Below are positions 8,695-17,635 of a DNA stretch of 64,000 bases, in pieces. The position numbers and the translations under genes are program-made. Under the pieces are notes generated by a model. It was not told where the DNA came from. It searched no databases and saw only the letters and a program-made list of their open reading frames with translations. This stretch comes from Noviherbaspirillum pedocola (GTDB taxonomy: Bacteria > Pseudomonadota > Gammaproteobacteria > Burkholderiales > Burkholderiaceae_D). Where the stretch lies: positions 186,001-250,000 of the forward strand of contig NZ_JAEPBG010000009.1 of assembly GCF_016632335.1 (NCBI RefSeq), in the 5' to 3' direction. Position 1 is the stretch's first letter; each line of letters opens with the position of its first letter.

Positions 8695-10812
8695 ATGAAG
8701 ATGTTCTTTCTACGGGCTTGCGCGATGTGGCGCAGGTTCCGTCGCGGTTCGCCGGCCAGGCGTCAACTGCAATACGCTTCCCAGGTAGATGTGCTGATGC
8801 GAAGGACCAATCCCTTTGCTTCCTGGCATGAGCGCGCCAACTGGATGAGCGATGTGGCCGAATGGCTGCGCCATGAGCCGCAGCCTTCGCCGCGGGAAGA
8901 GGGCGTCATTCGCCGCGCCCGCCACCAGCGCACCCGCTATCTGCTGGACTGGCTCGATGCGCATCGCGATGTGCGGCGCCTGGTGCGCACCACGATACAG
9001 AAAACGCTGCGCGAAGCGGTCGGACCTGAGCTGTTCACCGACACCGGCATGCCTTGCGAGCCGGCCTTCCTGGGTGCGCTGTGGCAGCGCGCCACGGGTC
9101 TGTTGCTGCCGCGCTCGCCGGCGCAGCGCAAACTTTCTGCCTTGCTGGTCGCAATGTTTCCCGATCCGGCGGACGCCGACTGGCTGCTTGGCCTGGACGC
9201 GACGACCCTCGATCGCCTGTGGCGGCTCATCGCCGACGACGGCATCGCGCATGCGTATCTGCAGCAGGTCGATGAAGCGCTGATGCTGTTGATGTCCATG
9301 GTGCTCGCCACCGGGCTAAGCTCGGAATTCCAGGCACGCCTGATGCCGCGCATGCCGGTGCGCGCTTCGCCGTTCATGACGCTGCGCCGCGAGTTGGAAA
9401 CGTATCTGGCCGCCAGCCCGAACGATGCGGGCGCCTTGCGCGGCGTGCGCATGCTGATCGCCGTCTGCAGCGCCCAGACCGACAAGATCTATGCCGACCT
9501 GGATGAGCACGGCGTTTCGCTGAGCCTGGTCTACCACCTCGAGCGTATGCGCGCGCAATTGAGCCGGATGGCGCGATTGATCGATCTGCGTTCGGCCGTG
9601 GCGCAGGAGAGTGGTCATGCGGCGCAAACCCTGCTGGGTGAGCTGATCCGGCTCCATCACGGCCAGAATGCAACCCTGCTCGGTTTGCCCAAGCGCGGCT
9701 TTTCGCTGCTGGCGCGCAAGCTTGCCGAGCGCCAGAGCCGCAACGGCGATGTGCGCATCGCGCGTGATGCCATCCAGTACCGTGCGATGCTGCGCGCCGG
9801 CGCGGTCGGCGGCATTGTGTGCGCGGTGATGCTACTGGCGCAGCGGCTGCTTCCGGGAGTCGCTCATCCGAAGTTCTTTGATGGTTTGCTCGCCGCGGCA
9901 AATCTCGGCACCGGCTTTCTGCTCATCTCCGCGCTCGGCGGCGTGCTCGCGGCGCGGCAACCGGCATTGACTGCGCCGGCGCTGGCCGCGCGCATGGGTG
10001 CGCTTGATACGTCGGACGGCTTGCGCGCGCTGCTGACCGAAGTCGCCATGCTGTTGCGCAGTCAGGCCGGGGCGGTGCTCGGGAATCTGCTCGCGTTGAC
10101 GCCGGTGCTGTTGCTGGCCGCATCGGCGCTGGCCTGGATCGGCGGTGTCCGGCTGCTGAATGCACACACGGCGCAGTCCGAAATCGATGCGCTATCGCTC
10201 ATCGGCCCGACGCCTCTGTATGCGGTCCTTACCGGCGTGCTGATCTGGCTCGCTGCGCTGTTCTCGGGGCTGGCGGACAACTGGTTCGCCTTGCGTCGCA
10301 TGCGCGAGGCGCTGGCCTGCCATCGTCGGCTGGTCTATGCGCTCGGCAGCCTGCGCGCGCGACGTCTGGCCAGGTGGATGGAGCGCCATGTCGCCGACAT
10401 CGCCGGCAATCTGGCGCTGGCGCTGCTCTTCGGCCTGACACCGACCCTGGCGAACTTTTTCGGTCTGCCGCTGGAAATGCGGCATGTCACACTGGCCGCC
10501 GGACAATTGATCGCGGCCGCCAGCGCGGTGGGATGGAGCGTGCTGCTGGAGCCGGCATTCTGGCTTGCGGCGGCGGGCGTGCTGGTCACGGGCGTGTTCA
10601 ACGTTGCCGTGGCCTTTGTCTGCGCATTGTCCCTGGCCATGCATGCGCGCGGCCTGCCGCGCCGCGCACGGCGTCGGATCCTGCGCGCAATACTGCGGCG
10701 CTTCCTTGCCGCGCCGGCGACGTATCTGCTTCCGCAGCGCGGCGATGCGCCGGTTGCGACGCTGGCGCAGACATCCGGCGCGCAAGACCGGAGGCGCGAG
10801 GGGCGCTCCTGA
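8695..10812 (+). CDS. Gcr-type 'site-specific recombinase' family membrane protein
   Basis: About 705 residues starting MKMFFLRACAM behind AGGGATAGGC; a GTG at 8629 is possible but less well supported. The first ~380 residues are helical and soluble-looking (VRTTIQKTLREAVGPEL, VLATGLSSEFQARLMPRMP). The C-terminal ~300 residues contain several hydrophobic segments and end in a basic region. This matches the family named site-specific recombinase Gcr (Pfam SpecificRecomb), common in Neisseriales and Burkholderiales. No tyrosine- or serine-recombinase catalytic motif is visible, and the multi-pass membrane character argues against a direct DNA recombinase, so the inherited name should be treated with caution. 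It is monocistronic and divergent from moxR. Confidence 0.72.
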   Translation: MKMFFLRACAMWRRFRRGSPARRQLQYASQVDVLMRRTNPFASWHERANWMSDVAEWLRHEPQPSPREEGVIRRARHQRTRYLLDWLDAHRDVRRLVRTTIQKTLREAVGPELFTDTGMPCEPAFLGALWQRATGLLLPRSPAQRKLSALLVAMFPDPADADWLLGLDATTLDRLWRLIADDGIAHAYLQQVDEALMLLMSMVLATGLSSEFQARLMPRMPVRASPFMTLRRELETYLAASPNDAGALRGVRMLIAVCSAQTDKIYADLDEHGVSLSLVYHLERMRAQLSRMARLIDLRSAVAQESGHAAQTLLGELIRLHHGQNATLLGLPKRGFSLLARKLAERQSRNGDVRIARDAIQYRAMLRAGAVGGIVCAVMLLAQRLLPGVAHPKFFDGLLAAANLGTGFLLISALGGVLAARQPALTAPALAARMGALDTSDGLRALLTEVAMLLRSQAGAVLGNLLALTPVLLLAASALAWIGGVRLLNAHTAQSEIDALSLIGPTPLYAVLTGVLIWLAALFSGLADNWFALRRMREALACHRRLVYALGSLRARRLARWMERHVADIAGNLALALLFGLTPTLANFFGLPLEMRHVTLAAGQLIAAASAVGWSVLLEPAFWLAAAGVLVTGVFNVAVAFVCALSLAMHARGLPRRARRRILRAILRRFLAAPATYLLPQRGDAPVATLAQTSGAQDRRREGRS

Positions 10813-10835
10813 GCTGATCGCTTTCGGCCGCAGCG

Positions 10836-11162
10836 CTACTGTGCCGGCGAGTCGCGGTAGTCCTGTTCCATGAAGCTGTTTTCCTGGTCGGCTGCGGCCT
10901 GTTCATCGGCGGAAAGGGCTTCATGCGCGCGCGCACGCTGCATCAGCACTGTCGCATTCTCGATCTTGCGCTCAACTTCCTCGGTGAGATTTCTGCGCGT
11001 TGGCGTGGTCGGCAGCGGGAATTCGCAGGCCTGCGCCATGCGCAGCAGCGGATCGTCTTCCGAAATAGTCGCATCCGGGCTGTGCGAATCCGCTTCCAGT
11101 CTGGCCTTGAGCGCATGCAGCGCCGAAAGCAGCTCTTCCAGTCGCTGCGTACTGATTGCCAT
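10836..11162 (-). CDS. Conserved hypothetical protein, 108 aa
   Basis: A small acidic, probably helical protein (MAISTQRLEELLSALHALK) with no recognised domain. It is likely real because AAGGAGG lies 6-7 bases before the ATG at 11162. Leucine/alanine heptad-like spacing in the first 25 residues and again around 60-90 suggests a short coiled coil. It converges with the Gcr-like gene, 23 bp away. Confidence 0.6.
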   Translation of the reverse strand: MAISTQRLEELLSALHALKARLEADSHSPDATISEDDPLLRMAQACEFPLPTTPTRRNLTEEVERKIENATVLMQRARAHEALSADEQAAADQENSFMEQDYRDSPAQ

Positions 11163-11291
11163 GGTTGGTCCTCCTTGCCTTGATGGCTTTGATTATGGCA
11201 GCCCAGCTTGCGCATTCTTGGATGCTGCGCATGCTTTGCTCGCTATACTCGGTTCGAATCGGCCTGAACAAAACAATAGGGAGGACACATC

Positions 11292-12248
11292 ATGCTTGAC
11301 CCACAGGCGCGCGCGCTTCTCGACCTGATCGAGCAGCGCGGCATTCCACCGACCCACACGCTCAGCCCGGCGGACGCCAGGCGGTATTACCGCGAACGCC
11401 GCGCGGCCACGCAGCCCGAGCCGCCGCCGATTGGTGAGGCGAGGGAATTGCAGGCGCCGGGACCGCACGGCCCCATCCCGCTGCGCATGCTGCGGCCTGT
11501 CGGCGTCAGCAAAGACGCGGTGCTGCCAGCCCTGGTGTTCTTTCATGGCGGCGGCTGGGTGATCGGCGATCTCGATACCCATGACACGCTATGCCGTCAG
11601 CTTGCCAACGGCGCCGGTTGCGCCGTGCTCGCGGTGGATTACCGCATGGGCCCCGAGCATCGTTTCCCCGCCGCAGCGGAGGATTGCATTGCGGCGCTGA
11701 ATTGGGTTGTGCGCGAAGCCACTGCGCTTGGCCTGGATGCATCGCGCATCGCGGTCGGCGGCGACAGCGCCGGCGGCAATCTGGCGGCGGTGGTCGCGCT
11801 GGCGGCTCGCGATGCCGGTGCTCCCGCGCTCGCCTATCAGCTGCTGATCTATCCGGCCACCGACATGCGCGCCGTCGCGCCTTCGCATGCGCGCAATGGA
11901 CAGGGCTACCTGCTTACCGCCGATACCATCGCCTGGTTCCATGACCATTACATCGACGACCGGCGCCATGACCTCGACTGGCGCGCTTCGCCGCTGTTGC
12001 ATCCCGATCTGAAAGGTCTGCCGCCAGCGCTGGTGCTCACTGCCGGCTATGACCCGCTGCGCGACGAGGGCTTGCAGTATGCGCAGCGCCTGTCCGAGGC
12101 GGGTAACCGGGTCAGCTATGTCTGCTTCGAGCGGCAGATTCACGGATTCATCCTGATGGGAAAGGTCATCGACGAGGCCAACGATGCGGTTGGCTGCTGC
12201 GCCGCGGCGCTAATGCGTGCCTTTGACAATGCGGTGAACAAGGCTTGA
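11292..12248 (+). CDS. Alpha/beta hydrolase, hormone-sensitive-lipase type esterase
   Basis: A 318-residue cytosolic esterase. The oxyanion-hole motif HGGG is at 85-88 (FFHGGGWVIGD), the nucleophile elbow is GDSAGGN with Ser159, the acid is in GYDPLRDEG (about Asp254), and the histidine is in QIHGFIL. These define the HSL (class IV) family of lipases/acetyl esterases acting on short-chain esters. The ATG follows AGGGAGGACACATC. It is monocistronic and followed by a strong stem-loop. The natural substrate is unknown. Confidence 0.9.
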   Translation: MLDPQARALLDLIEQRGIPPTHTLSPADARRYYRERRAATQPEPPPIGEARELQAPGPHGPIPLRMLRPVGVSKDAVLPALVFFHGGGWVIGDLDTHDTLCRQLANGAGCAVLAVDYRMGPEHRFPAAAEDCIAALNWVVREATALGLDASRIAVGGDSAGGNLAAVVALAARDAGAPALAYQLLIYPATDMRAVAPSHARNGQGYLLTADTIAWFHDHYIDDRRHDLDWRASPLLHPDLKGLPPALVLTAGYDPLRDEGLQYAQRLSEAGNRVSYVCFERQIHGFILMGKVIDEANDAVGCCAAALMRAFDNAVNKA

Positions 12249-12249
12249 A

Positions 12250-12278
12250 GCGTCCGACCCTCGGCGATGGTCGGACGC
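12250..12278 (+). terminator. Stem-loop after the esterase gene
   Basis: A perfect 10-bp stem, GCGTCCGACC / GGTCGGACGC, with a 9-nt loop begins 1 base after the esterase stop codon. The following T tract is poor (GGTGTTC), so termination is probable but not certain. Confidence 0.55.
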
Positions 12279-12423
12279 GGTGTTCAGTCGCGCAACTGAA
12301 GATGAAGGCGCGTTACTACAGCGGCTTCATCGTCGCTTGCAAACGGGAGCTGGCTTGTCGAGCGATTTTCATCATCGGCCATGGGAGCCAGGCCGGAAGC
12401 TGTGACTACCAGGTGGAACTCTG

Positions 12424-12924
12424 ATGGATTTCGATCTTGAAACCGCCCTCGAGTTGGCGGCGCAGCATATCTCCGATGGTCAGGCCGAGCTCGCCGTGCT
12501 CGTGCTGCGCCCTTTCGCGGATGGAGGGGCGCATTTCGGTGCGTCCCTGAAGGCTCTGGCGCGTCTCTATGCGCGGCTGCAAATGCCGGCCCTGGCGTTG
12601 GGTTGGTATGAATGCTGTTTTGCGCTACTGCCGCACACGCCCGATCTCTGGCTGGGCATGGCGCGCTTGCAGCTTGATTGCGGCAATTGCGACGCTGCGC
12701 TGGTGATCTGGAACGAGCTGCTCGAGCGGCATCCGCTGCTGGAAGCGGCTTTGTTCTATTCAGCCTGGGCGCTGCGGCATCGTCATCCCGAAGACGCCGT
12801 CGGCCGCATTCGCTTGCTGCTCCATACGGCTGCGCCGGATAGTGTTTATGCGCGCGGCGCGCGTGCGCTTCTGCGCAATCTTGGCCGCCACCATGGCCGC
12901 AGCTGTACCGATGGACGCAATTGA
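12424..12924 (+). CDS. TPR-like hypothetical protein
   Basis: A 166-residue protein with degenerate tetratricopeptide-type helix pairs (LARLYARLQMPALALGWYE, MARLQLDCGNCDAALVIWNEL, YSAWALRHRHPEDAVGRI). Each has the small-residue pattern W/L-G-Y-A-P of TPRs. There is no signal peptide or membrane segment. AGGTGG lies 7 bases before the ATG. TPR proteins are scaffolds for protein contacts; no partner is suggested by the neighbours. Confidence 0.65.
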   Translation: MDFDLETALELAAQHISDGQAELAVLVLRPFADGGAHFGASLKALARLYARLQMPALALGWYECCFALLPHTPDLWLGMARLQLDCGNCDAALVIWNELLERHPLLEAALFYSAWALRHRHPEDAVGRIRLLLHTAAPDSVYARGARALLRNLGRHHGRSCTDGRN

Positions 12925-12954
12925 AGGTGTGCATTCAATGACTGTTGCCTGGCG

Positions 12955-12983
12955 TGGACGCTTTAAATCTCTTCCTGTAGAAT
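12955..12983 (+). promoter_or_regulatory. Sigma70-type promoter for the cytochrome c pair
   Basis: TGGACG (12955-12960) and TAGAAT (12978-12983) are separated by 17 bp, 118 bp upstream of the first cytochrome start. Confidence 0.45.
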
Positions 12984-13101
12984 CGGGCGGCCTCGGTTGC
13001 CAGATAAACATTAAGTGCCAAGGCGATGCGCCGCAGTCGGAAGTCCAGCAGTGAGAAGTTCATACGCGCATGCCCCGTTTCGCGTCAACTATCCAGCTAC
13101 C

Positions 13102-13419
13102 ATGAAAAACTTCATTGCATGTCTCGCGCTTGCGGGAATGGCTCAGCTCGCCGTTGCGGCGGATGCGCCGGCCAGTTCCCCCATCATCAACAAGGTCGCC
13201 AATTGCATAGGCTGTCACGGCATCCCGGGCTACAAGGCCTCATTCCCCGAGGTGTACCAGGTGCCGATGATCGGTGGCCAGTCCGCCAAGTACATTGAAA
13301 GCGCGCTACAGGCATACAAGAAGGGCGAGCGCAAGCATCCGACGATGCGCGGCATTGCGTCCTCTCTGTCCGACCAGGATATCGCCGACGTCGCAGCCTA
13401 TTATTCGCAGCAGAAGTGA
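13102..13419 (+). CDS. Small periplasmic c-type cytochrome (class I)
   Basis: A 105-residue protein with a clear signal peptide (MKNFIACLALAGMAQLAVAA, cleavage near AVAA/DAP). A single haem motif CIGCH gives covalent haem attachment. The distal Met is probably in MIGGQ or HPTMRG. It resembles the c4/c553-type monodomain cytochromes of beta-proteobacteria that carry electrons in the periplasm. It sits 10 bp before a second cytochrome gene, so the two are probably co-transcribed and may work as a pair. Confidence 0.87.
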   Translation: MKNFIACLALAGMAQLAVAADAPASSPIINKVANCIGCHGIPGYKASFPEVYQVPMIGGQSAKYIESALQAYKKGERKHPTMRGIASSLSDQDIADVAAYYSQQK

Positions 13420-13429
13420 CGGAGTTTTC

Positions 13430-13777
13430 ATGAACCCACTGTACGCATCCGTTCTCCTCGCGGGCCTGGCGCTGGCCATGCATGCGCATGCCGCCGATGT
13501 CAACGCCGGCAAGTCCGCCACCGAAAAATACAATTGCGCGGCCTGTCACGGCAAAGACTTCAATACCCCGATCGATCCGAGTTACCCGAAGCTGGCAGGT
13601 CAGCATCGCGATTATCTCGAGCACGCGCTGGTAGCCTATCAGCGCGGTGGCGATGGTCCGAATGGCCGCAGCAATGCGATCATGGGCGCGCAGGCCAAGC
13701 CCTTGTCACGCCAGGACATCGCCAATATCGCTGCCTATCTGAACAGCCTTCCCGGATCGCTGGTCCTCAGAAAATAG
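13430..13777 (+). CDS. Small periplasmic c-type cytochrome (class I), second of pair
   Basis: A 115-residue protein with signal peptide MNPLYASVLLAGLALAMHAHA and haem motif CAACH (YNCAACHGKDF). PKLAGQH and IMGAQAKPLSRQDIANIAAYL are typical of cytochrome c553/c4 halves, with Met in IMGAQ as candidate sixth ligand. GGAG precedes the ATG by 6 bases. Together with the preceding gene it looks like a split di-haem cytochrome c4. The electron donor and acceptor are unknown. Confidence 0.87.
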   Translation: MNPLYASVLLAGLALAMHAHAADVNAGKSATEKYNCAACHGKDFNTPIDPSYPKLAGQHRDYLEHALVAYQRGGDGPNGRSNAIMGAQAKPLSRQDIANIAAYLNSLPGSLVLRK

Positions 13778-13893
13778 AGCTTCATCCAAAGCGCGTTAAT
13801 GGCGCCCGCCTGTGGTGGTGCGTTGTCAACCGCTTATGCACATCGATTGCGTTAAATGCGTCCGGGCCTGTCTGGGCCGCCGTGCTTGGTCTT

Positions 13894-14316
13894 TCAGCGT
13901 CGTCGGATGCAGTCAAGGTAGGCGGCGCTGTCGGGCGGCATGCCGCTGCGCTGCGCATTCCAGATCGTCTCGCCCAGGCACTCCATGATCTGGTGATGTG
14001 CCTCGTGTTCCGATTGGAGCTTTTGCGCCAGACGCTCATAGGCTGAGCGTATGCCGGGCGGCTGGTCGATGGAGAGCTGTTCCGCGATGGACAAATGCAT
14101 GGACAGATGCAGGAAGGGATTGGCCTTGCCGCCTTCGACCGGATAATCCCGTTCGAGCGCGGCTTGTGCATCGGACAGGTCGGCTTCGTATTCCGGATGC
14201 TGAACAATCCAGTCGCGCGCAATAGCTTCGAGTGGTGTCAGGATTTCATGCGCGCGGTCTTTGCGCAGGGCCTCGCAAAAGAAACGGCGCACATCGTGTT
14301 GGGACGGGTTGAACAT
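13894..14316 (-). CDS. DUF1841 family protein
   Basis: A 140-residue protein starting MFNPSQHDVRRFFCEAL. The histidine-rich core (NPFLHLSMHLSIAEQLSID, EHEAHHQIMECLGETIW) is characteristic of DUF1841, a family of unknown function that is common in beta- and gamma-proteobacteria. The conserved His/Glu residues suggest a metal site, but that is inference. No signal peptide. A longer frame exists upstream of the chosen ATG but lacks family similarity. Confidence 0.82.
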   Translation of the reverse strand: MFNPSQHDVRRFFCEALRKDRAHEILTPLEAIARDWIVQHPEYEADLSDAQAALERDYPVEGGKANPFLHLSMHLSIAEQLSIDQPPGIRSAYERLAQKLQSEHEAHHQIMECLGETIWNAQRSGMPPDSAAYLDCIRRR

Positions 14317-14460
14317 TTGCGATCTCGATCTGGTTGAAGATGACTGAGCCGGCTTGATGGTCGCAGGCTGCGGCACGCTGCATTGTAGTCGTCGGTGCCA
14401 GCACGACTCTTGCCCCGCCTCTGATAGCGGGTTTCGCGTCATGCAGAGGATGTGCGCTTG

Positions 14461-15111
14461 TTATACAGCCTTTGTCGGCCGTGGCGTCTTTGGACGGTAA
14501 TCGCAGATGTCGGCAATCATGCAGTTCCAGCACTGCGGCGAGCGTGCGGTGCAGGTGTAACGCCCATGCAGAATCAGCCAGTGATGCGCATCCATGCGGT
14601 ACTCGGGCGGCACGACCTTCATCAGCTTGCGTTCGACTTCCTCGACGTTCTTGCCCGGTGCGATGCCGGTGCGGTTGGAGACACGGAAGATGTGCGTGTC
14701 GACGGCGATCGCAATCTCGCCAAACGCGGTGTTCAGAATCACATTGGCCGTCTTCCTGCCCACGCCAGGCAGCGCTTCGAGCTCCTCCCGGGTGCGCGGC
14801 ACTTCGCCGCCGTGGCGTTCCACCAGCAGGCGGCAGGTTTCAATCACATTCTTCGCCTTGGTACGGTACAGGCCTATGGTTTGGATATGGGGAATCAGGC
14901 CGTCCACGCCAAGGGCATGAATTTGCTGCGGTGTGTTCGCGACCGGGAACAGCTTGCGCATTGCCTTATTGACCGAGACATCGGTCGCCTGAGCCGACAG
15001 GATCACCGCAATCAGCAACTCGAATGGCGTGGTGTACTCGAGTTCGGTGGTCGGATGCGGATTGGCTGCCTGAAAGCGGCGAAAGATCTCGCGGCGTTTT
15101 TCCGGATTCAT
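14461..15111 (-). CDS. nth: Endonuclease III
   Basis: A 216-residue base-excision repair DNA glycosylase/AP lyase that removes oxidised pyrimidines. Present are the helix-hairpin-helix [11 protein letters not shown] with the catalytic Lys, the catalytic Asp in [11 protein letters not shown], and the C-terminal 4Fe-4S signature C-x6-C-x2-C-x5-C ([17 protein letters not shown]). Length is normal. Its ATG overlaps the rsxB stop (ATGA at 15108-15111), so the two are translationally coupled, a pairing common in this group. Confidence 0.96.
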   Translation of the reverse strand: MNPEKRREIFRRFQAANPHPTTELEYTTPFELLIAVILSAQATDVSVNKAMRKLFPVANTPQQIHALGVDGLIPHIQTIGLYRTKAKNVIETCRLLVERHGGEVPRTREELEALPGVGRKTANVILNTAFGEIAIAVDTHIFRVSNRTGIAPGKNVEEVERKLMKVVPPEYRMDAHHWLILHGRYTCTARSPQCWNCMIADICDYRPKTPRPTKAV

Positions 15112-15806
15112 GCTGTGCCCCGCGCCTCGGCCTGTTCGCGCTTCTGGCGTGCGCGCTCGATTGCCGCGGCGATGACGGCTTTCTTGCGCTGCTGTTCGGC
15201 GAGCGCTTCCGGGCTGGATGCGGATTCCGCTTCGAGCGCCTTTAACTTTGCCGCCGCCTTCGCCGCCAGGCGCGCATCGTTCTCTTCCTTCTCGCGTTTC
15301 AGGCGCATGTCCCGAAATACATATCGTGCTCGCGCGGCGTCGGCTTGCTCCTGCGACCAGGCATCCCATCCGGTGCGGCCCGGTGTGACCTCGATCATCG
15401 CAATGCAGTCGACCGGGCAGGGCGCAACGCACAAGTCGCAGCCGGTGCACAGTTCCGGCAGCACGGTATGCATCTGCTTGGCAGCGCCAACGATGGCATC
15501 GACCGGGCAGGCTTGTATGCACAGCGTACAGCCGATGCACAGCGATTCATCGATCAGGGCGACGGCGCGCGAGCGTTCTTCACCATGCGCAGGGTTCAGG
15601 GGAATGACTGGCTTGCCGAGCGCCGCGGCCAAGCGCGCAATGCCCTGTTTGCCGCCGGGCGGGCATTGATTCCAGGGCGCGCCCGCTGCCATGGCTTTGG
15701 CGTAAGCGCGGCAGTCCGGATAGCCGCACTTGGTGCACTGGGTTTGCGGTAGCAGGTTTTCCAGCCGGTCGGCGAGGGTAGCGGAAGAGAGGGATGGTTC
15801 AGGCAT
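15108..15806 (-). CDS. rsxB: RnfB/RsxB-type iron-sulfur protein
   Basis: A 232-residue electron-transfer protein. It has an N-terminal 4Fe-4S site ([16 protein letters not shown] ... NQCPPGG), then two ferredoxin-type clusters, [16 protein letters not shown] and [16 protein letters not shown], and a C-terminal charged helical tail. In the complete Rnf/Rsx complex RnfB is membrane-anchored; here no N-terminal membrane helix is seen and no other rnf genes are nearby, as is usual for the standalone beta-proteobacterial copy next to nth. The start MPEPSLSS is preferred over an upstream TTG. A possible role is cluster or electron supply to Nth. Confidence 0.9.
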   Translation of the reverse strand: MPEPSLSSATLADRLENLLPQTQCTKCGYPDCRAYAKAMAAGAPWNQCPPGGKQGIARLAAALGKPVIPLNPAHGEERSRAVALIDESLCIGCTLCIQACPVDAIVGAAKQMHTVLPELCTGCDLCVAPCPVDCIAMIEVTPGRTGWDAWSQEQADAARARYVFRDMRLKREKEENDARLAAKAAAKLKALEAESASSPEALAEQQRKKAVIAAAIERARQKREQAEARGTA

Positions 15807-15840
15807 GGCGGCATTATCCCGGCAATCGTCGGAAGATGCC

Positions 15841-15867
15841 AAGCGGCCCGCTTGCTGCGGGCCGCTT
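15841..15867 (-). terminator. Stem-loop downstream of phaZ
   Basis: A perfect 11-bp stem, AAGCGGCCCGC / GCGGGCCGCTT, with a 5-nt loop lies between the phaZ stop and the rsxB start on the minus strand. The T run after it is weak. Confidence 0.65.
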
Positions 15868-15899
15868 CAATCAGGATGGCTTATGTGCTTGCTCGAGGC

Positions 15900-17135
15900 T
15901 CAGGCGTGCGAGCGAATGAACTCGCCAATCTTCGGCGCAATGATCTGACGCCACCGACTGCCCGAGAAAATGCCGTAATGGCCGCACTTCGGCGCGACGA
16001 AATGCTGCTTCTTTTGCTGCGGAATGCTGCTGCAGAGATCATGCGCGGCTTCGGTTTGGCCCGAGCCGGAGATATCGTCGAGTTCGCCTTCGATGGTGAA
16101 CAGGGCGACGCTCTTGATATCGTGCGGCCGCACCAGCTTGCCCTCGACTTCCCAGGTGCCCAGCGGCAGCCGGAATTCCTGGAACACGGTCTTGATCGTC
16201 TCGAGGTAATACTCGGCCGGCATGTCCAGCACCGCGTTGTATTCGTCGTAGAACTTGCGATGTTCTTCGGCCGACTCATTGTCGCCGGCGCGCAGATGCA
16301 TGTAGAAATCCCAATGGCTCTGCGCATGGCGTTGCGGATTCATTGCGACGAAGCCCGCATGCTGCAGAAAGCCGGGATAGACCTTGCGGCCAAATGCCGG
16401 ATAGGTCGGTGGCACCGCATAGATCACATTGTTCTCGAACCAGGAGAAAGGCTTTTCCGTGGCAAGATTGTTGACCTCGGTCGGCGATCGGCGCGGGTCG
16501 ATCGGGCCGCCCATCATCGTCATGGTCTTCGGCAGCTTTGGATCGTTTTCGCTCGCCATCAGCGAAATCGCAGCCAATACCGGCACGGTTGGCTGGCATA
16601 CCGAAATTACATGCACATCCGGGCCAAGCCGGCGGATGAAATCCTGGACGTAGTAGATGTAGTCGTGCAGGTGAAACGGGCCCTCGGAGACCGGAACCAT
16701 GCGCGCATCGGTCCAATCGGTGATGTACACATCATGGTTCTTCACCAGTTCGCGCACGGTTTCACGCAGCAGGGTCGAATGATGTCCGGACAGGGGCGCC
16801 ACCAGCAGCACGGTCGGCTGCTCCAGCGAGGTGATGCTGCTGCCGTCGAGGTCCTTCTTGAAGTGCAGCAGACGGCAGAACGGCTTGTCGACCGCAACCT
16901 GTTCAATGATCGGCAGCTCAAGACCATCAACGACGGTGGTTTTGATACCGAAAGGGGGCTTCTCGTATTCCTTGCCCAGCCGGTACATCAATTCGTAGCC
17001 AGCAGCGATACGTTGCGAGAACGGCGTGTGCGCGAGCGGGGAAACCGGATTGCTGAACAGTTTGGAGGACGCTTCAGCCCACTGCACCAGCGGGCTCAGA
17101 AGAGTGCGATTGAACTCATGAAATTGATAAAGCAT
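15900..17135 (-). CDS. phaZ: Intracellular polyhydroxyalkanoate depolymerase
   Basis: A 411-residue protein matching the PhaZ family that degrades native PHA granules to 3-hydroxybutyrate oligomers. The nucleophile is a cysteine in VCQPTVPVL (Cys180), equivalent to the active Cys of the Cupriavidus enzyme. The acid lies in EGELDDISG (about Asp353) and the histidine in KCGHYGIFSG (His386). The N-terminal MLYQFHEFNRTLLSPLV and the lack of a signal peptide fit a granule-bound cytosolic enzyme. AAAGGA precedes the ATG. It is a single-gene unit followed by a stem-loop. Confidence 0.95.
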   Translation of the reverse strand: MLYQFHEFNRTLLSPLVQWAEASSKLFSNPVSPLAHTPFSQRIAAGYELMYRLGKEYEKPPFGIKTTVVDGLELPIIEQVAVDKPFCRLLHFKKDLDGSSITSLEQPTVLLVAPLSGHHSTLLRETVRELVKNHDVYITDWTDARMVPVSEGPFHLHDYIYYVQDFIRRLGPDVHVISVCQPTVPVLAAISLMASENDPKLPKTMTMMGGPIDPRRSPTEVNNLATEKPFSWFENNVIYAVPPTYPAFGRKVYPGFLQHAGFVAMNPQRHAQSHWDFYMHLRAGDNESAEEHRKFYDEYNAVLDMPAEYYLETIKTVFQEFRLPLGTWEVEGKLVRPHDIKSVALFTIEGELDDISGSGQTEAAHDLCSSIPQQKKQHFVAPKCGHYGIFSGSRWRQIIAPKIGEFIRSHA

Positions 17136-17565
17136 GGTTGTCCTTTCCAGTCACGCCCGTATTGCGTCTAATCAACGAATTTCCATGAGGCATCATAAAC
17201 AAATTCATTCGTTCATGGTGGACTTTCTTCATCCACTTACCTGGACGCGAAGCCCAGAAACCCCGACGCTGCTTGGGTAACAAGGCTCCACGGAAAGTCC
17301 TTGGCCGACAGGTTTTACCGATGCTATCCAATTTCCTGCAAAATTTAGGTTCGTTGCCGCACGTCCGCATGTGAAAGTTGCGCTTGAGCTCGAACCGGCT
17401 GAATTGATATCTGCAGCATAGAAGCCTTGCACGCTGCACCGTTGAGAAAGTCCAAATTTAGCCAGCTTTGTGGCGAAAATCGGACATATCGTTCGATAAA
17501 AGATCGAATCACGGCGTCGCTACATAACTGAAGGCAGAGGGCCGTAAAGGCAATGCGGAAAAGAC
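17136..17565. other. Intergenic region between fdxA and phaZ
   Basis: About 430 bp, more AT-rich than its surroundings. It should hold the phaZ promoter, but no convincing -35/-10 pair was identified. No open frame with a credible start is present. The right edge is the fdxA terminator. Confidence 0.4.
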
Positions 17566-17611
17566 AAAGCCGATACGGAAAGCGCCTTAGAGGCGCACCG
17601 TTATCGGCTTT
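17566..17611 (-). terminator. Rho-independent terminator of fdxA
   Basis: A long imperfect hairpin: outer arms AAAGCCGATA(A)CGG / CCGTATCGGCTTT with one bulged base, inner arms GCGCC / GGCGC. On the minus strand it is followed by TGTCTTTTCC. It lies 25 bp beyond the ferredoxin stop codon. Confidence 0.75.
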
Positions 17612-17635
17612 GGCAGGGAAAGGAGAAGCGGCGGG

